Below are positions 25,178-33,266 of a stretch of DNA of 62,470 nt, one piece after another. Position 1 is the first letter of the stretch. Each line of letters starts with the position of its first letter. The DNA is taken from contig CAYVZU010000009.1 in assembly GCA_964455935.1 (NCBI GenBank), positions 1 to 62,470 on the forward strand. The letters run 5' to 3'. Under the pieces are notes generated by a model. The model did not search any database, was not told the origin of the DNA, and was given only the letters and a program-made list of their open reading frames with translations. The translations under genes and the position numbers were made by a program. The DNA is from CAYVZU01 sp964455935 (GTDB taxonomy: Bacteria; Fibrobacterota; CAYVZU01).

Positions 25178-25686
25178 GCTTTCCGGCCTGCAAATCGTCC
25201 GGAATGAAGCCGCGCAAAACACGTGCGCGTACGCCCAAGGCCTTTAAGGTCCAGCTAACCTCTTTGGTGGATGTAATGACCATTTTGCTTGTGTTCCTGA
25301 TAAAAAGCTTCTCGGCCGAAGGCAACGTCATGAACGTTCCGCAGGATATCAAGCTTCCGGCTTCCACGGCCCAGAAGCAGCCAAAACCCGCAATCATTCT
25401 CTCGATCAACAATCGGATTCTGCTGGCTGAGGGCGACCCCGTTGCGGACATGACCGAGATGATAAAAACCGACGATCTCTTGATCGAGCCGCTTTACAAC
25501 TGGCTTGGAAAACGGCGCTCGATGACCGAGAAGATCGCGCAATATTCCACAACAACGGAATTCAAAGGCGAGATCGCGATCCAGGGCGACCGCAAAATTC
25601 CATTCCGGCTTCTGCAGAAGATCATGTTTACCTGTGGCCGGGTGGGCTATAGCAACTTTTCGCTGGCCGTCATCCAGGAGGAGTAG
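25174..25686 (+). CDS. ExbD/TolR-family stator subunit with intact membrane Asp
   Basis: The product has 170 residues. One membrane span, LTSLVDVMTILLVFLIKSFS (28-47), carries the conserved protonatable Asp33 missing from the other ExbD of this operon. The N-terminus is strongly basic (KPRKTRART), which sets it inside the cell. The periplasmic domain includes IILSINNRILLAEGDPV, then FKGEIAIQGDRKIPFRLLQK and a last strand YSNFSLAVIQEE, as in ExbD/TolR, plus an insertion of about 30 residues that is unusual for the family. Its ATG overlaps the STAS stop and its stop overlaps the next GTG start by one base. It probably pairs with the Asn-bearing ExbD around the ExbB-like channel. Confidence 0.88.
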   Translation: MSFPACKSSGMKPRKTRARTPKAFKVQLTSLVDVMTILLVFLIKSFSAEGNVMNVPQDIKLPASTAQKQPKPAIILSINNRILLAEGDPVADMTEMIKTDDLLIEPLYNWLGKRRSMTEKIAQYSTTTEFKGEIAIQGDRKIPFRLLQKIMFTCGRVGYSNFSLAVIQEE

Positions 25687-26744
25687 TGGAGTTTCCGGGA
25701 CAGGAACCCATCATTGTCGGGAGCGCCGTCCGGGCGCCCACCGCCAGCGTTGCGGCCATTCGCGGGAGCTTCTTTCAGAATCTCGATCCGCGTCTGGCGG
25801 GGTTGATGCTGGTTTCGATGCTCATTCACGGCGGGGTTGTCGCATACTTGTACAGGGTGCCCACGCCAAAGCGCGAAGCGATGGAGCTGGAAAAGATTCC
25901 CGAACGTTTCGCAAAATTCATCATCGATAAACCCTTGCCCAAGAAAGAACAGGCAGGCCGCGCAAAGGGCGAGGGCGGGCAAAAGAGTTCGAAAACCGCG
26001 GAAACAGCAAAGGCCGAACCGGCCAAGGGTACGGAGGTCGATCCCGCGGTTCAGGCGAAGCGCGTCGCGCAGGCCCAAAAGAGCGTAGCCAAGAGGGCCC
26101 AGCGGGCCGAGGCCATGCTTCGCAATTCGGGGGTCCTAGGTATGCTTTCAGGGCTGGGGGCCACGGGCAAGGGGCCGGCGGTGGTGGATGTGCTTGGACG
26201 CGCGGGCCGGGTAAGCGCCGCCACGGACCTCGAATCGCAGTTGCAGGGAGTTACCGGCCTGACCAGCGCCGCCACGGCCATGAACCAGCCGCTCGTGCGA
26301 AGCCGTGAGGGTGTGGGAACCGCGCAAAAGGCCGACATTTCGGACCTGATCATGGGGCTGGAGGGTGCAAGAGCGAGCTCGCTCGCCCACCGGGGCGAAA
26401 TTCAGTGGTACAAGCCGCCCGAGATCGTGGGCCAGGCTTCCAGTAGCGCCAAGCGCGCCCAGGAAGCCATCAACCGCGTCGTGAAGGACAAACTAACCAC
26501 CATCAAAGTCACCTATGAACGCATTTTAAAATTAAACCCGAACCTCTCGGGCAAATTGACGGTGCGCTTCACGATCGAGGAGGATGGCAGCGTGTCGAAT
26601 GTGGAGATCATCGAAACGACAGTGAATTCCCCCGAACTGGAGCGGGAAATCATCCGCAAAGTGGAACGTTGGATATTCGAACCGCTGGCCTCCGGCAGCG
26701 GAACCACGGTCGTAACATACCCGTTTATTTTTCAGTCGAAATAA
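25686..26744 (+). CDS. TonB-like transducer with AgmX/PglI-type C-terminal domain
   Basis: The product has 352 residues. After a cytoplasmic N-terminus, one membrane span (LAGLMLVSMLIHGGVVAYLY, about 38-57) is followed by a Lys/Ala/Glu-rich periplasmic stretch (about 75-140), a glycine-rich segment, and a C-terminal domain from about 265: VTYERILKLNPNLSGKLTVR, then FTIEEDGSVSNVEIIETT and a closing VERWIFEP. This matches the 'YE..L..NP.L.GK..V.F.I..DG.V' pattern of the AgmX/PglI C-terminal domain found in myxobacterial gliding (GltJ/AgmX) and related secretion proteins, a TonB-like fold. It starts with GTG at 25686 (overlap TAGTG). It would carry stator energy across the periplasm to the TPR or barrel proteins (inference). 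Confidence 0.85.
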   Translation: MEFPGQEPIIVGSAVRAPTASVAAIRGSFFQNLDPRLAGLMLVSMLIHGGVVAYLYRVPTPKREAMELEKIPERFAKFIIDKPLPKKEQAGRAKGEGGQKSSKTAETAKAEPAKGTEVDPAVQAKRVAQAQKSVAKRAQRAEAMLRNSGVLGMLSGLGATGKGPAVVDVLGRAGRVSAATDLESQLQGVTGLTSAATAMNQPLVRSREGVGTAQKADISDLIMGLEGARASSLAHRGEIQWYKPPEIVGQASSSAKRAQEAINRVVKDKLTTIKVTYERILKLNPNLSGKLTVRFTIEEDGSVSNVEIIETTVNSPELEREIIRKVERWIFEPLASGSGTTVVTYPFIFQSK

Positions 26745-26764
26745 TCCGCGGAAAGGAGCGCCTT

Positions 26765-27715
26765 ATGGTCGTGACTTCCCCATCGATTCGCCGGGCCGGG
26801 TTTCACCGGCGGGGTTGTTGTTTCCCGGTTCTAATCGGGCTGTTTTTGGCGGCCGCCGTTCTGGCGCCGCTGCCCTGCGCGGCGGGTATCCTGCGCGCGG
26901 GCGACGCGCTTGAGATCTTTGTGGCCGATCACCCGGAACTGACCCGAAAAGTGCTGGTCTCCGCCGAGGGCACGCTCGACTATCCGTTCTTCAGCGATCG
27001 CTCGGTGCTGGGCCTAACCCCGGAGGAGGTCTCAGACCTGCTTATGTTTCGCTTGGCCAAGAGCATCACCAACCCATTTGTCCTCGTCACGCCTTTGCGT
27101 TCGCTGCCCATCACGGTCCGCGTGCTGGGTCAGGTGAAGAAGCCGGGTCAGATTCAGCTTCCAGTGGGGTCCAGCATGCAGGAGGTCCTGATGGCCGCCG
27201 AAGGGCCCACCGATTTCGCCAATCTTGCCGATGTGCGCCTGATCCGGGACAAAGCGACCGAGGCCGATGCCGTGCGGGTGGATTTCCGCAAGTTCATGGA
27301 GACCGGCAACATCTCCCTGCTTCCCGAGATCCGCAACAACGACACCGTGATCCTGCTGGCGAGCCCGCGCGACATGAAAGTGAAAGTCCTGGGATGCGTA
27401 AGCCGGCCCGGCTACTATTCCCTGCAGGGCGAGACCACAATTTTCGATGCCATCTACATGGCCGGCGGACCCGAAGACAAGGCCAACCTTTCCAAGATCC
27501 GGCATGTGCTGCAGACCCTGGACGGCAAGAATGTCGATCAGATTGTGGATCTTCAGAAGTATATTGATAAAGGACGCATGGACGAGATCCCCAAAGTCAA
27601 TGCGGGGGACGCCATTATTGTTTACAAAAAAATGTTCACCTGGGGAACGTTCCTGACATTGGTGCGGGATGCGCTGATGCTGTTTACCGCCTATCAGGTT
27701 TTCGTGGGGAGCTAA
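26765..27715 (+). CDS. Wza-family polysaccharide export protein (Poly_export and SLBB domains)
   Basis: This 316-residue periplasmic/outer-membrane polysaccharide exporter subunit has a signal peptide (VLIGLFLAAAVLAPLPCAAG), then the Poly_export domain (ILRAGDALEIFVADHPELTR, 40-130) and two SLBB domains (ITVRVLGQVKKPGQIQLPVG and MKVKVLGCVSRPGYYSLQG), and ends in a hydrophobic helix (about 290-316) that could sit in the membrane. It is shorter than Escherichia coli Wza (379) and no clear lipobox is present. The ATG at 26765 follows GGAAAGGAG. It is 20 bases after the AgmX-like gene and abuts the Wzc gene with no spacer, tying polysaccharide export to the stator operon. Confidence 0.88.
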   Translation: MVVTSPSIRRAGFHRRGCCFPVLIGLFLAAAVLAPLPCAAGILRAGDALEIFVADHPELTRKVLVSAEGTLDYPFFSDRSVLGLTPEEVSDLLMFRLAKSITNPFVLVTPLRSLPITVRVLGQVKKPGQIQLPVGSSMQEVLMAAEGPTDFANLADVRLIRDKATEADAVRVDFRKFMETGNISLLPEIRNNDTVILLASPRDMKVKVLGCVSRPGYYSLQGETTIFDAIYMAGGPEDKANLSKIRHVLQTLDGKNVDQIVDLQKYIDKGRMDEIPKVNAGDAIIVYKKMFTWGTFLTLVRDALMLFTAYQVFVGS

Positions 27716-29905
27716 ATGGGAACCCTCTCGCGCGCGCAGGGCATTGGAGGCCGCGAGGTGCGGCTGCAGGACTACCTGGGTATCCTGCAGCGCCGGTATC
27801 TTAGTATCGTCGTCACCTTTCTGGCCGTGGCGGGCTCGACCGGTTTTTTTATCTGGCAGAAACCCGATCTGTATCGGGCCTTTTCAACACTCGTCATTGA
27901 GGAAGAACAGTCGGCCTTTGCGTTGGCGGGACTGGCCGAGGCCGGCCGTCCCCTGGGATTCTACCAAGGGCTCCTCAGCAGCCGGTCGTATCTCGAAGAG
28001 ACGCTTGATTCCATCGGCATCTGGACCTTCCGCGACGTTCTGCCGGATCCCCTCAGAAACGATACATTGGCCATGTTGGCCTATATTCGCGACCACATCT
28101 CTCTAGGGCCAACCAATTTTCAGTCGCTCCAGCAATTCACGGCTACGGCGGCCACCAGCGAACTGGCATACCGCATGGCCCTCTATGGCACGCTGGTATT
28201 TCGAAAGCGATGCGGCGAGGTGGAGGCCGAACAGTCTCGCGAGACGGTGATCCAACTCGAGAAGCAGATCACGATCATCCGCAAGAAACTGGAAGAGGCC
28301 GAGAAGGATTTTCAGGCCTATCGCGACCGCAGCGGATTGAGCAACGAAGGCATGGACGCGGAACTCGCGCACCTGCAGGAGGTTTATTTTAAAGAACGCA
28401 CCGAACGAACGCTGCGGGAAGCCGAATACGAGGCCACCAAGGGCCAGCTCGAAATTCTCGAACGCAAAATTACTCCCCCCTCGGAAAGCGAGACCGAAGA
28501 GGTCCGCAAGCTGCGCAACACGTTGCGCGAATTGGAACGCGAGAAACTTCGCCTGTTGTCGCTCAACATCACCATTTCGCCCAGTTCCCCCCTGCAGAGC
28601 GAGATCAACACCATCGAACAGCAGATCCTGCAAGCCAAGGGAAAAAGCAACAGCGCGCGCGAGATGACCAATCCGGGTCTCGTCAACCAGTGGCAGGCGC
28701 TGCGAAGCAAGGTGGCCAGCCAGGAACTGGAAATCGAATTCTCGAAAAAGCGGCTTGCCTCGTACCGGTCCTCGATCGAAGAATACCGGGCCCAACACCC
28801 CGAAATCGTGGACCAGATCTATGAGCTGTCCCGGCTGGACCGTGCTCGAAAAATCTATGAGGAAACCTACAACCTTTTGCTGGGCAAGGTGGAGGAAGCC
28901 AAGATCCGGGGAATTTCCGAGTCCGGCCGCATCAAGATCATCGATCCCGCTTACCGCCCCGGCAGTCCGATCCCAAAAAATTCCGGACGGTTCTATGCCG
29001 CCGGGATTGTCATCGGAATTCTGTTGGGTTTCGGGCTGGCCTTTTTTGTCGAGTTCAACGATACCACGGTCAAGACCAGTGAAGACATCGAACGTTTTCT
29101 TAATCTGCCGGTGATCGGCACAATCCCCCATATTGTGGTGCCCAAGACAGAGGCCCTGGAGCTCCGGCGCTCAGCCAGCAAATCCCGAAAGAAGGAAGAA
29201 CAAACCCGGTATCCCAAGAACCTGCTTAATTTTTCGAACGATGAATCCATCGCGTCGGAGGCCTACCGCAGTCTCCGCACCAACCTGCTGTATTCCAGTC
29301 CCGACAAGCCGATTCGGTCACTGGTGATGACCAGTTCGGGGCCGGGCGAAGGAAAATCGCTCACCGTGACCAATGTCGCCCTAGCCTACGCCCAGATGGG
29401 TTCGAAGGTCCTTCTGGTGGACACGGACCTGCGCCGGCCGGTGGTGCATCACCTGTTCCAGATCCGTCGCGAGCCGGGGTTTTGCGAGCTCTTCCTTCCC
29501 AATCCCGACTGGAGCCAGATTGTGCGGCCGTCTCCAGTCTCCAACCTCAGCATCATCCCGGCCGGTCGGTTTACGCCCAGCCCAGCCGAGCTGATCGGCG
29601 CCCACAAAATGGATAACGTGCTCGAGCAGATGAAAGAACGGTTTGATATCATCTTTTTCGACACGCCGCCTCTGGTCGCGGTCACCGATGCCACGCTGTT
29701 AAGCAAGAAAGTGGACGGCGTGGTCCTTGTCGTCAAGTCGCGGAGAGCGGAACGTGAACTCACCAAAAGAGCCGTTGGCATTCTATCAAGCGTGGGCGTG
29801 AAGGTGATCGGCGCGGTGCTTAATGACATCGATTTATCGCACCGCTATTCGGGCTACGGTTACTACAAATACTACTATCATTACTACCGTTCGAAGAAGG
29901 ATTAG
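27716..29905 (+). CDS. Wzc-type chain-length regulator and BY-kinase
   Basis: The product has 729 residues. The N-terminal Wzz domain starts REVRLQDYLGILQRRYLSIV with a first membrane span. A long periplasmic coiled-coil (about 165-380) and a second span (FYAAGIVIGILLGFGLAFFV, about 425-444) follow. The cytoplasmic bacterial tyrosine kinase has SSGPGEGKSLTVTNVALAYA (Walker A), VLLVDTDLRRPVVHHLF (Walker A') and DIIFFDTPPLVAVTDA (Walker B region). The tail GYGYYKYYYHYYRSKKD is a tyrosine cluster for autophosphorylation. It controls polymer length and pairs with the Wza-like product. The last gene of the tight block, it is followed by 120 bases with GAGTC-rich sequence. Confidence 0.92.
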   Translation: MGTLSRAQGIGGREVRLQDYLGILQRRYLSIVVTFLAVAGSTGFFIWQKPDLYRAFSTLVIEEEQSAFALAGLAEAGRPLGFYQGLLSSRSYLEETLDSIGIWTFRDVLPDPLRNDTLAMLAYIRDHISLGPTNFQSLQQFTATAATSELAYRMALYGTLVFRKRCGEVEAEQSRETVIQLEKQITIIRKKLEEAEKDFQAYRDRSGLSNEGMDAELAHLQEVYFKERTERTLREAEYEATKGQLEILERKITPPSESETEEVRKLRNTLRELEREKLRLLSLNITISPSSPLQSEINTIEQQILQAKGKSNSAREMTNPGLVNQWQALRSKVASQELEIEFSKKRLASYRSSIEEYRAQHPEIVDQIYELSRLDRARKIYEETYNLLLGKVEEAKIRGISESGRIKIIDPAYRPGSPIPKNSGRFYAAGIVIGILLGFGLAFFVEFNDTTVKTSEDIERFLNLPVIGTIPHIVVPKTEALELRRSASKSRKKEEQTRYPKNLLNFSNDESIASEAYRSLRTNLLYSSPDKPIRSLVMTSSGPGEGKSLTVTNVALAYAQMGSKVLLVDTDLRRPVVHHLFQIRREPGFCELFLPNPDWSQIVRPSPVSNLSIIPAGRFTPSPAELIGAHKMDNVLEQMKERFDIIFFDTPPLVAVTDATLLSKKVDGVVLVVKSRRAERELTKRAVGILSSVGVKVIGAVLNDIDLSHRYSGYGYYKYYYHYYRSKKD

Positions 29906-29914
29906 GGAATCGAG

Positions 29915-30022
29915 CGAGTTGTGCGTCATGAGTCGCGAGCGAAAACAATACCGGGATTAAATCAGGAAAACACCGGTCTTTGATCGGCTCCGGTTCTTCA
30001 CGCACGACTCGCGACTCACCAC
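29915..30022. repeat. GAGTCGCGAG-type inverted repeat after the kinase gene
   Basis: GTGCGTCATGAGTCGCGAGC on the left and CGCACGACTCGCGACTCACC on the right are imperfect inverted copies. They fill most of the gap and belong to the same GAGTC-rich family seen at 7885-7970 and 32427-32458. Confidence 0.5.
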
Positions 30023-30025
30023 TCT

Positions 30026-31213
30026 ATGCGAATCGCATTGGTCAACAGCGAATATTGCGGGCCGGGGGGCATTGGAGCATACACCCGCAATCTGTCCAAG
30101 GCCCTGACCAAGCAGGGCCACAGCGTTTTTATCCTAAGCAAGCTCGACGAAGACCAGCGCAACCCGGCATCCCCGGTAACGGTGTTGCCCGTTCGGCGAA
30201 GGCCCGCGAAGAACCGCGTTCTGCGCGGACTGGGCTACCGATTTTTCTGGGAAATTAATCTGCACCTGGAATATGCGGGCGGCGTCGCCGAAGCCCTGGA
30301 GGCTCTATTCCGGGCCAATCGGATTGACATTGCCGAAGTGCCTGACTTCTACGGCGAAGCCTGGGCCTTGGGAATAAAACATCCCTATGTATGCAGGCTG
30401 CACACGCCATGGACACTGGTGCGACAATGGAACTCCCATCCTGCTCGCCAGGCAGACCGCTGGATTGCCAGGATGGAAAAAAAAACCACGCGAAAGGCGG
30501 CCGGGGTCTCTTCGCCCAGCGCGGCGCTGCTGGGGCAAATCCCGCGCTCCTGGATGCCGCAAAATGCGCCGCATGCAGTCATTCCCTACCCCCTTGCGGA
30601 CCCAACGGCACGGACCGGCTCGGTAAAGACATTCCCGACCGAACTGCTCTTTTTGGGACGCCTCGAACGGCGAAAGGGCTTCGATTGGATCTGCCGTGTT
30701 CTGCCCGAAGTGCTGCGCGAATTCGCCGGCGCCGGCGCCGGTGCCGTTATTGCCGGCGCGGCGACCCAGGAGGCCCGGCCCTGGCTGGAACAGCTCGCGC
30801 AGGAACTCCGAAGCCGGGGATTGGAGGAACGCTGTCGTATTCTGGGCGCTGTCGACGAAGCCCGAGCCTCTGAACTCATGGCCCGCGCCGACATCGTTAT
30901 GGTCCCCTCGCGATTTGATAATTTTCCCAATGTGATTTTGGAAGCCATGGCCGCGGGTCGCTGCGTCGTGGCCTGCCGGGCGGGCGGAATCCCCGAAATG
31001 GTCGAAGACAATGTTTCTGCCCTGCTCTTTGCGCCCGAAGCTGGTCATGAGGGCCTGCGCCGGTGCCTCCGGCAAGCGCTCATGGGCGGTGAACTCCGCC
31101 AGCGATTGGGACGAGCCGGCCGCAAGGCTGCAACGCGGCGCTACTCTCCGGATGTTATTGCGCAGCAGACGGTTTCCTTTTACCAGGAGGTATTGTCGCG
31201 GTGGAACCCCTAA
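30026..31213 (+). CDS. GT4-family glycosyltransferase
   Basis: This 395-residue retaining glycosyltransferase has a GT-B fold. The N-terminus MRIALVNSEYCGPGGIGAYT is the usual donor-independent opening with a glycine-rich loop. The C-terminal half has LFLGRLERRKGFDWICRVLP, then ADIVMVPSRFDNFPNVILEA, the E-x7-E region of GT4 enzymes. It would add a sugar from a nucleotide donor to a lipid-linked intermediate in the cytoplasm; donor and linkage cannot be told. Its 3' end overlaps the next glycosyltransferase gene by 13 bases. Together with the next two genes it forms the visible biosynthesis part of the polysaccharide cluster. Confidence 0.9.
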   Translation: MRIALVNSEYCGPGGIGAYTRNLSKALTKQGHSVFILSKLDEDQRNPASPVTVLPVRRRPAKNRVLRGLGYRFFWEINLHLEYAGGVAEALEALFRANRIDIAEVPDFYGEAWALGIKHPYVCRLHTPWTLVRQWNSHPARQADRWIARMEKKTTRKAAGVSSPSAALLGQIPRSWMPQNAPHAVIPYPLADPTARTGSVKTFPTELLFLGRLERRKGFDWICRVLPEVLREFAGAGAGAVIAGAATQEARPWLEQLAQELRSRGLEERCRILGAVDEARASELMARADIVMVPSRFDNFPNVILEAMAAGRCVVACRAGGIPEMVEDNVSALLFAPEAGHEGLRRCLRQALMGGELRQRLGRAGRKAATRRYSPDVIAQQTVSFYQEVLSRWNP

Positions 31214-32460
31214 GAATCTGTTTCATCTCGCGCGAATATCCGCCTCTTTCCCATACGGGGGGAATCGGTACGTATGCCCATGTGGCGGCCGAAGGCCTCG
31301 CCCGGCGCGGTCATTGCGTACATGTCATCTGCGTGGGTCCCGGGGAATCGCACGAGGTCAGCCCTGCCGGCGCCTTTGTGCACCGGATTCAAATTCATCC
31401 GTTTCTGCTTCCTGCCGGTCGCCTCTGGTATTCACTCCGGGCCGTGGCTCGGCAACTGGCCTTCTCGTATCTCGACAATCAGGCCTGGAGCTATGGCGCA
31501 GCCGCTTTCCTGCGGCCCCTGGCCGCCCATGAAGATCTGCGCGTGATCGAATACGCCGAAACCAATGCCGAAGGATTTTACTCGATGCAAAGCAGCGCGC
31601 TGGCCCGGGTCTGCCGGCTCCACATCGGCGGCTGGAGCGAGTCGGCCAGCAACGTCCGCAAAGACCTACTGGCCGCCAGATTGACATACAGACTCGAGCG
31701 TCGTTCCATTCTATCGGCCCATCGCATCACCAGCCCCAGCCGTGCCCTGGCCGATCTTACGGCCAAAACGCTCGGGATCGATCACAACCAAATCCGGGTC
31801 TACCCCAATCCGCTGGATCTGGAGTTCACGGGCAATGCGGCGGCACCGCGAAAACAATTCGAGGGCCGCATTCTATTCGTGGGCCGTATCGAACGGCGCA
31901 AGGGCACCGACCTGCTGCTGGGCGCGTTCATTAACCTGCTGGCCCGGTTTCCGCAATCGCGTTTGCGCATTGTGGGCCAGGACTATGGGTATTACTTCGA
32001 TCAAAAAAAGGGCGTGGACCAGCTCAGGCAGCTGATCGAGGAATATGGAATCGCCGACAAGGTGGAGTTTCTGCCGCGCATGGACCGCCCGCGGCTGATT
32101 GAGCAGTACGCCTGGGCCGATGTAGTCGTGGTGCCTTCGATCAACGAGAACCTTCCCTATGTTGTGCTCGAGGCGCTGTCGCAGTTCCGGCCGGTGGTCG
32201 CCAGCGACTGCGGCGGAATCCCCGAAATTGTGCAGGACGGCACAACCGGCATTCTCTTCGCCACCGGAGATATTTCAGGGCTGACTTCGGCCCTGGTGCG
32301 GCTATGGGAAAATCCGGCCATGGCAACGGCCCTGGGTCAGGAAGCAGGCATTCAGATCCGCCGGCGGTATTCATTGGAAGGACTGCTGCCGAAAATGGAG
32401 CAGGCTTATTACGAAGCCATGGAAGAGAGTCGTGAGTCGCCGGTAATGAGTCGTAAGTAG
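31201..32460 (+). CDS. GT4-family glycosyltransferase
   Basis: The 419-residue GT-B enzyme begins with a GTG at 31201 inside the end of the previous gene. Motifs are SREYPPLSHTGGIGTYAHVA at the N-terminus and ILFVGRIERRKGTDLLLGAF, then DVVVVPSINENLPYVVLEAL with the GT4 E-x7-E pair. It is related to, but not a close copy of, its neighbour. It probably acts in assembly of the repeat unit exported by the Wza/Wzc pair. The final residues (EESRESPVMSRK) are encoded by GAGTCGTGAGTC-like repeat sequence, so the native C-terminus may have been altered. Confidence 0.9.
   Translation: MEPLRICFISREYPPLSHTGGIGTYAHVAAEGLARRGHCVHVICVGPGESHEVSPAGAFVHRIQIHPFLLPAGRLWYSLRAVARQLAFSYLDNQAWSYGAAAFLRPLAAHEDLRVIEYAETNAEGFYSMQSSALARVCRLHIGGWSESASNVRKDLLAARLTYRLERRSILSAHRITSPSRALADLTAKTLGIDHNQIRVYPNPLDLEFTGNAAAPRKQFEGRILFVGRIERRKGTDLLLGAFINLLARFPQSRLRIVGQDYGYYFDQKKGVDQLRQLIEEYGIADKVEFLPRMDRPRLIEQYAWADVVVVPSINENLPYVVLEALSQFRPVVASDCGGIPEIVQDGTTGILFATGDISGLTSALVRLWENPAMATALGQEAGIQIRRRYSLEGLLPKMEQAYYEAMEESRESPVMSRK
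32427..32458. repeat. GAGTCGTGAGTC-type repeat at a gene 3' end
   Basis: GAGAGTCGTGAGTCGCCGGT and ATGAGTCGTAAGTAG overlap the last codons of the second glycosyltransferase gene; the same family occurs at 7885-7970 and 29915-30022. Confidence 0.45.
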
Positions 32461-32474
32461 ACAAAGGCGGAGGG

Positions 32475-33164
32475 ATGAGCCAAAGCGAAGAGTCGGTCAA
32501 CGAAAAAACCCCGGGGGCCAAATCTCCTCTACCGCAACGCGCGACGCACCTTCGCCCCCGTTTGATTTATCGCGCAGCCAAACGGATCATCGATCTTTTG
32601 GGCGGATTGCTTGGGACGGTGGTAACCCTAATCTTGGCGGTCCCGATCTCGGTAGCCATCAAATTCGATTCGCCGGGTCCGGTTCTATTCCGCCAGACGC
32701 GGGTCACCCGCAACGGAATACGGTTCCGGTTCTACAAGTTTCGCACCATGGTGGTGGATGCGACCATGCGCCAAGCCCAGCTGGATCGGCTTAACGAAGC
32801 GACCGGACCCATTTTCAAGATCCGCGACGATCCGCGCGTAACCCGGGTGGGCCGCTTTCTCCGGCGCTACAGCCTCGATGAGCTGCCCCAGTTCCTCAAC
32901 GTGGTCAAGGGAGACATGAGCCTGGTTGGCCCGCGGCCGCCGCTGGACCATGAAGTGATTCAGTATTCGGACTTTCACCGAAAACGATTGCTGGTAAAGC
33001 AAGGAATGACCGGCTTATGGCAGATCAGCGGAAGAAGCAAACTGACATTTGAGAAGATGGTGGATTTGGATGTCTACTACGTCGAAAACCAGTCGCTGAA
33101 ACTAGATCTGCAAATCCTCGCGCAAACCCTTCCAATTGTTGTCAAGGGCATTGGATCGTATTGA
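32475..33164 (+). CDS. WcaJ/RfbP-type polyprenyl-phosphate sugar-phosphate transferase
   Basis: The 229-residue initiating enzyme moves a sugar phosphate from a nucleotide sugar to undecaprenyl phosphate, the first step of polysaccharide repeat assembly. It has the short form: a membrane helix (IIDLLGGLLGTVVTLILAVP) followed by the catalytic domain (SPGPVLFRQTRVTRNGIRFR, FRTMVVDA, SLDELPQFLNVVKGDMSLVG with the key Asp-Glu pair, and RPPLDHE..GMTGLWQISGRS). No N-terminal multi-span domain is present, as in PglC-like proteins. It lies 14 bases after the second glycosyltransferase gene. No Wzx flippase or Wzy polymerase gene was found in the window, so repeat flipping and polymerisation must be encoded elsewhere or handled differently. 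Confidence 0.92.
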   Translation: MSQSEESVNEKTPGAKSPLPQRATHLRPRLIYRAAKRIIDLLGGLLGTVVTLILAVPISVAIKFDSPGPVLFRQTRVTRNGIRFRFYKFRTMVVDATMRQAQLDRLNEATGPIFKIRDDPRVTRVGRFLRRYSLDELPQFLNVVKGDMSLVGPRPPLDHEVIQYSDFHRKRLLVKQGMTGLWQISGRSKLTFEKMVDLDVYYVENQSLKLDLQILAQTLPIVVKGIGSY

Positions 33165-33266
33165 CAGTTTCCCGTAGCTTGGATCTATTTCGAAAATATA
33201 TATTCTGAGTAGAAAGCAATGTACTCTCGCTTTTTAAACGGTTAGGGAGGCAGGAGGATAGCCCCA

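Noticed and set aside
23676..26744. Reading the ExbB/ExbD/TonB genes as an ordinary TonB uptake system
   Set aside because: There are two ExbD genes with a STAS gene between them, an AgmX-type tail in place of a usual TonB end, no TonB-dependent receptor nearby, and direct fusion to wza/wzc.
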